Assembly: GCA_937988865.1 (NCBI GenBank)
Contig: CALKHV010000180.1
Location: 1-29,396 of the forward strand
Direction of reading: 5' to 3'
Length of the DNA stretch: 29,396 nt
Origin: an uncultured Propionibacteriaceae bacterium
GTDB taxonomy: Bacteria > Actinomycetota > Actinomycetes > Propionibacteriales > Propionibacteriaceae
Part shown: piece after piece, positions 23,381-29,396 of the stretch
Layout: every line of letters starts with the position of its first letter
Numbering within the stretch: the first letter of the stretch is position 1
The notes under the pieces: generated by a model
The model's database searches: none
Seen by the model: the letters and a program-made list of their open reading frames with translations, nothing else
Told to the model about the DNA's origin: nothing
Translations under genes and position numbers: made by a program

Positions 23381-24297
23381 GCCTCATCCGTCCGGTCGAC
23401 ACGGAGGCCCTCGTCAAGAAGGCCTCGACCCTCATCGAGGCGCTTCCCTGGCTCGCCCAGTACGCCGGGAAGACGATCGTGATCAAGTACGGCGGCAATG
23501 CGATGACCGACGAGGGGCTCAAGCGTGCCTTCGCCGAGGACATCGTTTTCCTTCGTCGCTGTGGGGTCAAGCCGGTCGTGGTCCACGGCGGTGGCCCGCA
23601 GATCAGCTCCATGCTCAAGCGGCTCGACATCCACTCCGAGTTCAGGGGCGGTCTGCGCGTCACCACCCCCGAGGCCATGGACGTCGTCCGCATGGTGCTC
23701 GTGGGGCAGGTCGGACGTGAGCTCGTCGGCCTCATCAACGCACACGGACCGTTTGCGGTCGGGCTCTCGGGTGAGGACGGCGGCCTCCTGACGGCCGAGC
23801 GCAAAGGCATCGAACTCGACGGTGAGGAGGTCGATCTCGGCCTGGTCGGGGACGTCGCGAGCGTGCGTCCGGAGGCTGTGCTCGACCTCATCCAGAACGG
23901 ACGCATCCCTGTCGTCGCGACCGTCGCGCCCGACGTGGACGGCCTGGTGCACAACGTCAACGCCGACACGGCGGCTGCAGCGCTGGCGGTCGCACTGGGC
24001 GCAGAGCGACTCGTCGTCCTCACCGATGTCGCGGGCCTTTATGCCGACTGGCCCAACTCTGACGAGGTGGTCACGCAGATCACCGCGTCCGAACTGGAGG
24101 CCATGCTCCCCAGCCTGGAATCGGGCATGTTGCCGAAGATGGAGGCCTGCCTCCGGGCGGTCGAGGGCGGCGTCCCCCGGGCGACCGTGATCGACGGACG
24201 CGTGCAGCACTCGCTGCTGCTCGAGATTTTCACCAACGACGGCATCGGGACGCTCGTGCGCGCCGATCCCGAGACCGACGAGGAGGACCTTCAGTGA
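23377..24297 (+). CDS. argB: Acetylglutamate kinase
   Basis: A 306-residue amino-acid kinase that phosphorylates N-acetylglutamate, the usual arginine-inhibited step of the cyclic pathway. Visible are IVIKYGGNAMTDEGLK (phosphate-binding lysine and glycines), VVVHGGGPQISSML, the substrate-binding RVTTPEAMDVV, NVNADTAAAALAVALGAERLVVLTDVAGLY and SGMLPKMEACL. The N-terminal helix before the kinase fold (about 25 residues) is the kind linked to hexamer formation and arginine inhibition. ATGA overlap with argJ, GTGA overlap with argD. Confidence 0.96.
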   Translation: MSLIRPVDTEALVKKASTLIEALPWLAQYAGKTIVIKYGGNAMTDEGLKRAFAEDIVFLRRCGVKPVVVHGGGPQISSMLKRLDIHSEFRGGLRVTTPEAMDVVRMVLVGQVGRELVGLINAHGPFAVGLSGEDGGLLTAERKGIELDGEEVDLGLVGDVASVRPEAVLDLIQNGRIPVVATVAPDVDGLVHNVNADTAAAALAVALGAERLVVLTDVAGLYADWPNSDEVVTQITASELEAMLPSLESGMLPKMEACLRAVEGGVPRATVIDGRVQHSLLLEIFTNDGIGTLVRADPETDEEDLQ

Positions 24298-25502
24298 CCA
24301 TCACAGATCTGCCCGCCCAGGGTTCCCAGGCCGAACTGACCCAGCGCTATTCAGGCGTGATGATGAACACCTTCGGCCTTCCCAAGCGCGTCTTCGTCCG
24401 CGGGGAGGGCGTCCACGTCTGGGACGCGGACGGCAATCGCTACACCGATTTCCTGTCCGGGCTCGCCGTCAACGCGCTGGGGCACGCCCACCCGGCTGTC
24501 ATCAGCGCCATCTCGGCCCAGCTCACCACCCTGGGACACATCTCGAACTTCTTCGCGAGCCCTGCCCAGATCGCACTGGCTGAGAAGCTCGAGTCGTTGA
24601 TGGGCCCGCCTGACGTCCGGGCGAGGATCTTCTTCACCAATTCGGGGGCCGAAGCGAACGAGGCCGCCTTCAAGATCACCCGCCTCACGGGCCGGACGCG
24701 CATCATCGCCATGGACGGGTCCTTCCATGGACGCACGCTCGGCGCGTTGGCCATCACGTCCAATCCGAAGTACCGCGAGCCGTTCGAGCCGCTCCCCGGC
24801 CACGTGACCTTCGTGCCGTTCGGGGACATTGATGCGCTCCGCGCCGCGGTCGACGACACCGTCGCGGCCGTCGTCATCGAACCGATCCAGGGCGAGAACG
24901 GTGTTGTCGAGCCACCGCCGGGTTTCCTCGCCGCGGCTCGCGACATCACCTCCGCGCACGGGGCCCTCCTGTGGCTCGACGAGGTCCAGACAGGCATGGG
25001 ACGCTGCGGCGAGTGGCTGGCGAGCCAGCGCTCCGGGGTTGTTCCCGACCTGGTCACACTGGCCAAGGGGCTGGGGAACGGCTTCCCCGTCGGGGCCTGC
25101 CTGGCGCTCGGGCCTGCGTCGGCGATGTTGCAGCCCGGAAGCCACGGCACAACCTTCGGGGGCAACCCCGTGGCGGCGATCGCAGGCCTCGCCGTGATCG
25201 GGGTCATCGAGCGGGACGGGTTGTTGGCGCGTTGCCGCGAGCGCGGCGACCTGCTTGCTGCCGCCGTCGCGGAGCTCGGACATCCGCTCATCGACCACGT
25301 GCGCGGCCAGGGCCTGCTGCGCGGGATCGTCCTGACGTCCGAGGTGGCCCCGGCCGTGTCGGACGCCTTGCTGGACGCGGGCTTCATCGTCAATGCACCC
25401 CGCCCGAACGTCATCCGGGTGGCGCCCCCACTGATCGTGGGAGTGGACCACATCGAGGCCTTCGTCGAGACACTCGCGAGCGTGCTCGATCACCATGGCT
25501 GA
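24294..25502 (+). CDS. argD: Acetylornithine aminotransferase
   Basis: A 402-residue PLP enzyme of class III aminotransferases, converting N-acetylglutamate semialdehyde to N-acetylornithine. Features: YTDFLSGLAVNALGHAHP near the start, the phosphate-binding FFTNSGAEANEAAFKI, the SFHGRTLGAL motif, LLWLDEVQTGMGRCGEW with the cofactor-binding Asp, and the Schiff-base lysine in TLAKGLGNGFPVGACLA. Start codon GTG overlaps the argB stop. Its end overlaps argR by 8 nt; argF, which usually follows argD in Actinobacteria, is absent here. Confidence 0.96.
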   Translation: MTITDLPAQGSQAELTQRYSGVMMNTFGLPKRVFVRGEGVHVWDADGNRYTDFLSGLAVNALGHAHPAVISAISAQLTTLGHISNFFASPAQIALAEKLESLMGPPDVRARIFFTNSGAEANEAAFKITRLTGRTRIIAMDGSFHGRTLGALAITSNPKYREPFEPLPGHVTFVPFGDIDALRAAVDDTVAAVVIEPIQGENGVVEPPPGFLAAARDITSAHGALLWLDEVQTGMGRCGEWLASQRSGVVPDLVTLAKGLGNGFPVGACLALGPASAMLQPGSHGTTFGGNPVAAIAGLAVIGVIERDGLLARCRERGDLLAAAVAELGHPLIDHVRGQGLLRGIVLTSEVAPAVSDALLDAGFIVNAPRPNVIRVAPPLIVGVDHIEAFVETLASVLDHHG

Positions 25503-25980
25503 GTCGTCCCGCGCCGTCCGCCAGTCGCGCATTCGGGCGCTGGTCGAAGGCACCGAGATCTCGTCCCAGGGCGACCTGGTCGACCTTCTGGCCGCCGACG
25601 GCATCGTGGTCACCCAGGGCACGCTGTCGCGCGATCTCGTTGACATCGGTGCCGTAAGGACGCGGGGTTCACGCGGACAACTCGTGTATGCGATGGCCGA
25701 GGAGACGACTGAGCCCGTTGCCGAGGCCCGGCTGGCCAGGCTGTGCGCCGAAGTGTTGATGGGCGCGGACGCGTCGGCGAACTTGATCGTCCTGAAGACG
25801 CCCCCGGGCGCGGCACAGTACATGGCGTCCGCGATCGACCGGGCCGGGCTGGAGTCCATTCTCGGAACCATCGCGGGCGACGACACCATCCTCGTGATTG
25901 CGCGCGAGGCGACCGGGGGCCCTGCGCTGGCCGAGCGATTCAACGAGATGGCTCGTACGGGCAAGCCGGCGGGCGAGTAG
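25495..25980 (+). CDS. argR: Arginine repressor ArgR
   Basis: A 161-residue regulator that, with arginine, hexamerises and binds ARG boxes. The N-terminal winged helix covers about residues 5-70 (RQSRIRALVEGTEISSQGDL, then VVTQGTLSRDLVDIGAVRTR with the SR-D motif of the recognition helix). The C-terminal oligomerisation and arginine-binding part is about 80-155, with the trimer core KTPPGAAQYMASAIDR and GTIAGDDTILVI, whose Asp pair contacts arginine. The ATG lies within the end of argD. Its likely target is the tandem box before argC. Confidence 0.95.
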   Translation: MAESSRAVRQSRIRALVEGTEISSQGDLVDLLAADGIVVTQGTLSRDLVDIGAVRTRGSRGQLVYAMAEETTEPVAEARLARLCAEVLMGADASANLIVLKTPPGAAQYMASAIDRAGLESILGTIAGDDTILVIAREATGGPALAERFNEMARTGKPAGE

Positions 25981-25998
25981 GTCTGGGAGGATGTGGCC

Positions 25999-27423
25999 GT
26001 GACTGACACCGACCCGACCGACACCGATGGACGACTCTGGGGAGGCCGCTTCGCCGGTGGACCGGCCGAGGCCATGTTCGCGCTCTCGAAGTCGACGCAC
26101 TTCGACTGGCGGCTCGCCCGCCTTGACCTGAAGGGGTCGCAAGCCCATGCGCGCGCGCTGCACCGTGTGGGTCTGTTGGGCGACGCCGACCTCAACACCA
26201 TGCTGGCCACCCTGGAGTCGATGTCGGACGATGTCGCAAGCGGCGACCTGCGTCCCGCCGAGACCGACGAGGATGTCCACGGTGCCCTCGAACGCGTGCT
26301 CATCGAGCGGGTCGGGCCTGAACTGGGTGGACGCCTGCGGGCGGGCCGATCGCGCAACGACCAGATCGCGACGCTGATCCGGATGTGGCTGCGCGTCGAG
26401 ATCCGGGCACTGGCCGACGAACTCCTGGAGGTGGTGCACGCGCTTGCAGCCCAGGCCTCGCACAACGCGGACGTGATCATGCCGGGACGCACGCACCTGC
26501 AGTCCGCCCAACCGGTGCTCCTGGCACATCACTTGTTGGCGCACGCCTGGCCGCTCCTCCGCGACGTCCAGCGGTTCGCCGACCTCGACCGCCGCCTCGC
26601 CGTTTCGCCGTATGGCAGCGGAGCACTGGCCGGCACGTCACTCGGCCTCGACCCTGTCGTCGTGGCGATCGATCTGGGATTCGACTCCTCCGTCCCGAAC
26701 TCGATCGACGGCACAGCCGCTCGCGACCTCGTGAGCGAGGCGGCCTTCGTCCTGGCCCAGGTAGGTGTTGACCTTTCACGTCTCGCCGAGGACGTCATCC
26801 TGTGGTGCACCCATGAGTTCGGTTTCGCACGTCTCGACGACGCCTGGTCGACCGGCTCGAGCATCATGCCCCAGAAGAAGAACCCTGACGTCGCTGAACT
26901 GGCACGGGGGAAGGCAGGACGCCTCGTGGGCAACCTGGCCGGGCTCCTCACCACGTTCAAGGGACTCCCGCTCGCGTACAACCGAGACCTGCAGGAGGAC
27001 AAGGAGCCGTTGTTCGACGGTTTCGACCAGTTGCACGTCCTCGTGCCTGCCGTGGCAGGAATGATGGGAACCCTGACGTTCGATGCCGCGCGCATGGCCG
27101 CCCTCGCCCCTCGAGGCCACTCGCTGGCCACGGACATGGCCGACTGGCTCGTCCGAACCGGCGTGCCTTTCGCGTCCGCTCACGAGATCACGGGACGCGC
27201 GGTCCAGCTCTGCGACGAGGCCGGCATCGAACTCGCGGAGCTGAGCGATGCGGAACTCGCCTCGGTGTCGCCCCTCCTCGGACCAGGCGTGCGTGACGTG
27301 CTCACCTCGGAGGGGTCGGTCGCCTCGCGCAACGGACGCGGAGGAACCGCACCCGTCCGGGTTGCCGAGCAGCTCGGGGAGGTGTCCGACGCCGTCCTGG
27401 CGGCCCGATCCTGGATGACCTGA
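25999..27423 (+). CDS. argH: Argininosuccinate lyase
   Basis: A 474-residue lyase of the fumarase/aspartase superfamily that splits argininosuccinate into arginine and fumarate. It starts with LWGGRFAGGPAEAMFALSKS. It has the conserved EDVHGALERVLIERVG, GRSRNDQIATLIRMWLR and MPGRTHLQSAQPV, and the flexible signature loop GSSIMPQKKNPDVAELARGK with the catalytic serine. GGGAGG at 25985-25990 fits the GTG at 25999 (8 nt) better than the GTG at 25993 (2 nt). It follows argR after 18 nt, without argG between. Confidence 0.96.
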   Translation: MTDTDPTDTDGRLWGGRFAGGPAEAMFALSKSTHFDWRLARLDLKGSQAHARALHRVGLLGDADLNTMLATLESMSDDVASGDLRPAETDEDVHGALERVLIERVGPELGGRLRAGRSRNDQIATLIRMWLRVEIRALADELLEVVHALAAQASHNADVIMPGRTHLQSAQPVLLAHHLLAHAWPLLRDVQRFADLDRRLAVSPYGSGALAGTSLGLDPVVVAIDLGFDSSVPNSIDGTAARDLVSEAAFVLAQVGVDLSRLAEDVILWCTHEFGFARLDDAWSTGSSIMPQKKNPDVAELARGKAGRLVGNLAGLLTTFKGLPLAYNRDLQEDKEPLFDGFDQLHVLVPAVAGMMGTLTFDAARMAALAPRGHSLATDMADWLVRTGVPFASAHEITGRAVQLCDEAGIELAELSDAELASVSPLLGPGVRDVLTSEGSVASRNGRGGTAPVRVAEQLGEVSDAVLAARSWMT

Positions 27424-27458
27424 CCGCAGGTCACGTGCGGCAGTGAACGGCCCACGGA

Positions 27459-27464
27459 TAGTCT
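27459..27464 (+). promoter_or_regulatory. -10 element of leaderless tyrS promoter
   Basis: TAGTCT, then GCTCCG, then the GTG at 27471. No Shine-Dalgarno and no T-box leader are present in the 47-bp gap after argH. TGACC-GCA-GGTCA at 27421-27433 is a small palindrome that includes the argH stop. Confidence 0.55.
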
Positions 27465-27470
27465 GCTCCG

Positions 27471-28730
27471 GTGAATGAGCTGCTCAACGAACTCGCCTGG
27501 CGTGGACTGATCGCCGACTCCACAGACCTCGATGCCCTCGAGGCCCATCTGGACGCCGGTTCCATCACGTCCTACGTCGGGTTCGATCCCACCGCACCGA
27601 GCCTCCACATGGGCAACCTGGTGCAGCTCATGCTGGTTCGGCACTTGCAGGCCGCGGGTCACAAGCCACTCCTGCTCGTTGGCGGTTCGACCGGACTGAT
27701 CGGCGACCCCAAAGCGACGGGAGAGCGCGTGCTGAACCCTGTCGAAGTGGTCGAGGGATGGGTCGGACGCATCCGTGACCAGGTCAGTCGCTTCGTGTCG
27801 TTCGAGGGCACCAACGCGGCCGAGGTGGTCAACAACTTCGACTGGACGACGGGCCTCTCCACGCTCGACTACCTCCGCGACGTCGGGAAGTACTTCACCA
27901 TCAACCGGATGCTCGCGCGCGACGTCGTCGCGTCGCGGCTCGAATCGGGAATCTCGTACACAGAGTTCAGCTACGTCCTGCTGCAGGCGCTCGACTACCG
28001 CGAGCTCTTCCGCTCCCACCACTGCACGCTCCAGACGGGGGCGTCAGACCAGTGGGGGAACATCACCGCGGGGGTCGAGTTGATCCGCCGAAGCGAAGGT
28101 GCGCGCGTCCACGGGTTGGTGACGCCGCTCATCACCAAGGCGGACGGCACGAAGTTCGGCAAGACCGAGTCGGGCACCGTGTGGCTCGACCCCGAGATGA
28201 CCTCGCCCTACGCGTTCCACCAGTTCTTCCTCAACTCCGAGGACGCGAAGGTCATCGAGTACCTCAAGGTGTTCAGCCCGCGGTCGCGCGAAGAGATCGA
28301 CGAGCTGGAGCGCCAGACCAGGGAGGCGCCGCACCTGAGGGCAGCCCAGAAGGCTCTGGCGGACGACATCACCGACCTCGTGCACTCCGTGGCCGAGCGC
28401 GAGGCCGCGGTCGCGGCCGCACAGGCAATTTTCGGACGCGGAGACCTCGCCTCTCTGTCTGCGCACGTCCTGGACGCGGTCGCCGCAGAGGTGGGGGCCG
28501 CGACCCTCCCGCCAGGCGAGTTGCCGACTGTGGTGGACGCACTTGCGATGTCCGGCGTGGTCGCATCAAAGTCAGCCGGACGCCGGGCCATCGACGAGGG
28601 AGGCGCCTACGTCAACAACGTGAAGGTCACGGACGCCGACCGCCGCCTCGAACCGGGCGACTTCCTCCACTCCGCGGTGGTGCTGCTGCGCCGAGGCAAG
28701 AGAACGGTCGGTGCACTCCGTCTCGGATGA
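27471..28730 (+). CDS. tyrS: Tyrosyl-tRNA synthetase
   Basis: A 419-residue class I synthetase that charges tRNA-Tyr, of the bacterial TyrS type. The Rossmann core starts YVGFDPTAPSLHMGNLVQL with the HIGH-like HMGN. Tyrosine-site segments are YTEFSYVLLQALDYREL and TGASDQWGNITAGVELIRR. The KMSKS-like loop is KADGTKFGKTESG (KFGKT), as usual for bacterial TyrS. The C-terminal about 65 residues form an S4-like RNA-binding domain (ASKSAGRRAIDEGGAYVNNVKV). GTG start. argH-tyrS adjacency is also seen in other Actinobacteria. Confidence 0.97.
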   Translation: MNELLNELAWRGLIADSTDLDALEAHLDAGSITSYVGFDPTAPSLHMGNLVQLMLVRHLQAAGHKPLLLVGGSTGLIGDPKATGERVLNPVEVVEGWVGRIRDQVSRFVSFEGTNAAEVVNNFDWTTGLSTLDYLRDVGKYFTINRMLARDVVASRLESGISYTEFSYVLLQALDYRELFRSHHCTLQTGASDQWGNITAGVELIRRSEGARVHGLVTPLITKADGTKFGKTESGTVWLDPEMTSPYAFHQFFLNSEDAKVIEYLKVFSPRSREEIDELERQTREAPHLRAAQKALADDITDLVHSVAEREAAVAAAQAIFGRGDLASLSAHVLDAVAAEVGAATLPPGELPTVVDALAMSGVVASKSAGRRAIDEGGAYVNNVKVTDADRRLEPGDFLHSAVVLLRRGKRTVGALRLG

Positions 28731-28797
28731 GGGAACGCCTCCCAAGCGCTCCTGATCAGGTCAAACGCACCTGTGATGAAGGTCACTTGCGCTCAAC

Positions 28798-28826
28798 TTG
28801 CGCGGTCGGTAATCGCCGCGTAATGT
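28798..28826 (+). promoter_or_regulatory. rRNA operon promoter, upstream candidate
   Basis: TTGCGC (28798-28803), a 17-bp spacer and TAATGT (28821-28826), about 515 nt before 16S. Good -10, weaker -35. It is the first of three promoter-like sites in the 611-bp region between tyrS and 16S. Confidence 0.45.
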
Positions 28827-28981
28827 AATCCAAGCCTTGACGGTGAGACGGACGAGCCCCTAGCGGGTCAGGCCGGCCGGGGGCCCCAACCAATCCGCAG
28901 TCGGGATGGGTGTGCGTTCATCATGGAACCCACCCAGGATCCCGGGTCGTGGCGACGGCTGGGGGAGCACCGAAACCCGAT

Positions 28982-29010
28982 TTGACTTGGGAAGATGGTT
29001 CTTCTAAAGT
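28982..29010 (+). promoter_or_regulatory. rRNA operon promoter, middle
   Basis: TTGACT (28982-28987), a 17-bp spacer and TAAAGT (29005-29010). Near-consensus. Transcription start near 29017. Confidence 0.75.
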
Positions 29011-29056
29011 AGTTCAGGTTGCTCCACGGAGCAGCGGCAGGGCCAAGCAGCCGAAG

Positions 29057-29085
29057 TTGACACGGAGGCTGCGAATCAGTAAAGT
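29057..29085 (+). promoter_or_regulatory. rRNA operon promoter, downstream
   Basis: TTGACA (29057-29062), a 17-bp spacer and TAAAGT (29080-29085), the same -10 and spacing as the middle promoter 75 bp upstream. Start near 29092. Confidence 0.8.
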
Positions 29086-29138
29086 AAGTCGAGTTGCCCC
29101 AAGCGGCGGTGAAAGCCAAAGCGCAGGACGCACCCGAA

Positions 29139-29160
29139 ACTTGAGAACTCAACAGCGTGC
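29139..29160 (+). promoter_or_regulatory. rRNA leader antitermination/processing region (boxA-like)
   Basis: CTTGAGAACTCAACAGCGTG is the characteristic actinobacterial rRNA leader and spacer sequence; the mycobacterial leader carries a close relative, TTGAGAACTCAATAGTGTG. It is preceded by GTTGCCCCAAGCGGCGGTG, similar to the leader block in mycobacteria. TTGAG/CTCAA can form a short hairpin. Downstream, GATCCA-GCAA-TGGATC (29267-29282) is another leader hairpin. Confidence 0.7.
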
Positions 29161-29341
29161 TTAAAAGTCAATGCCAAATAATGCACTAAACCCGTGTCCA
29201 GGCGTTGAACCTCTTATCTAGAGGGGAAGCAAATGGGTATGGATTCCTTTGATTAACAAATAGATTGATCCAGCAATGGATCCTTCGTCAGTTGATCAAA
29301 CTCGTTGACGGTCATCAGGAGCAATCCTGCACCGATAAATT

Positions 29342-29396
29342 TCAACGGAGAGTTTGATCCTGGCTCAGGACGAACGCTGGCGGCGTGCTTAACACA
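29342..29396 (+). rRNA. rrs: 16S ribosomal RNA, 5' end (partial)
   Basis: AGAGTTTGATCCTGGCTCAG at 29349-29368 is the universal 16S 5' sequence (E. coli positions 8-27), followed by GACGAACGCTGGCGGCGTGC. Counting back puts the mature 5' end near 29342. The gene is cut by the window end. Confidence 0.97.

Noticed and set aside
24351..26492. 713-codon antisense open frame across argD, argR and argH
   Set aside because: The plus strand holds three certain genes with family motifs. The antisense translation is Arg/Ser-rich and shows no domain, a usual effect of GC-rich third positions.
27424..27470. T-box or other tRNA-sensing leader before tyrS
   Set aside because: Only 47 bp separate argH and tyrS, and a leaderless promoter fits better. 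No T-box sequence is present; none is seen before pheS either.
28910..29164. 84-codon open frame in the rRNA leader
   Set aside because: It spans two strong promoters and the boxA-like region and has no Shine-Dalgarno; its translation is low complexity.

Overview
The window is high-GC chromosomal DNA from an actinobacterium, most likely of the Propionibacteriaceae or a near relative. The evidence is the mycothiol ligase gene mshC, the actinobacterial conserved proteins around it (DUF3090, SCO1664 type, DUF5703), the arginine cluster followed by tyrS, and an rRNA leader of actinobacterial type. The genus cannot be fixed by eye. There is no insertion sequence, prophage or CRISPR array, and most genes are ordinary housekeeping genes.

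Layout. 1-1405: tRNA-Leu(GAG), a DUF5703 protein and an aldo/keto reductase. 1481-4830: a histidine phosphatase, DUF3090, an SCO1664-family protein and mshC, all rightward. 4864-6915 (leftward): an FMN riboswitch, an ABC permease and a lipoprotein substrate-binding protein, best read as a flavin uptake system (RibX/RibY type). 7026-8671: hisE, hisG and a PH-domain membrane protein. 8717-11897 (leftward): a small membrane protein and an 868-residue fusion of a P-loop kinase-like domain with a GH13_18 (sucrose phosphorylase-like) domain. 12038-12945: SseB family and VOC family proteins. 13001-14815: a cassette with a 52-codon secreted-peptide gene that is too small for routine ORF calling, a divergent HTH-TPR regulator, two copies of a three-half-site operator and a probable small RNA. 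14945-17419: infC (with attenuator leader and probable AUC start), rpmI, rplT and an rRNA methyltransferase. 17545-21143: pheST. 21163-27423: argCJBDRH behind a pair of ARG boxes. 27471-28730: tyrS. 28731-29396: a three-promoter rRNA leader and the first bases of 16S rRNA.

The most interesting candidate system is the peptide-regulator cassette at 13091-14812. The regulator has the shape of the Firmicutes RRNPP quorum-sensing receptors (N-terminal HTH, long TPR array). Divergent from it is a tiny gene with a strong Shine-Dalgarno and a textbook Sec signal peptide. The -35 of the peptide promoter lies inside a CTTGACA-type operator. A second operator with the same direct-direct-inverted layout sits just after the regulator stop codon and overlaps a possible promoter for an RNA with a C-rich loop. 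This suggests, but does not prove, a peptide-sensing circuit in an actinobacterium.

Another pattern is widespread leaderless transcription. At least six genes have a TAGNNT hexamer 6 or 7 nt before the start codon and no Shine-Dalgarno. argC appears leaderless too, with its promoter covered by ARG boxes.
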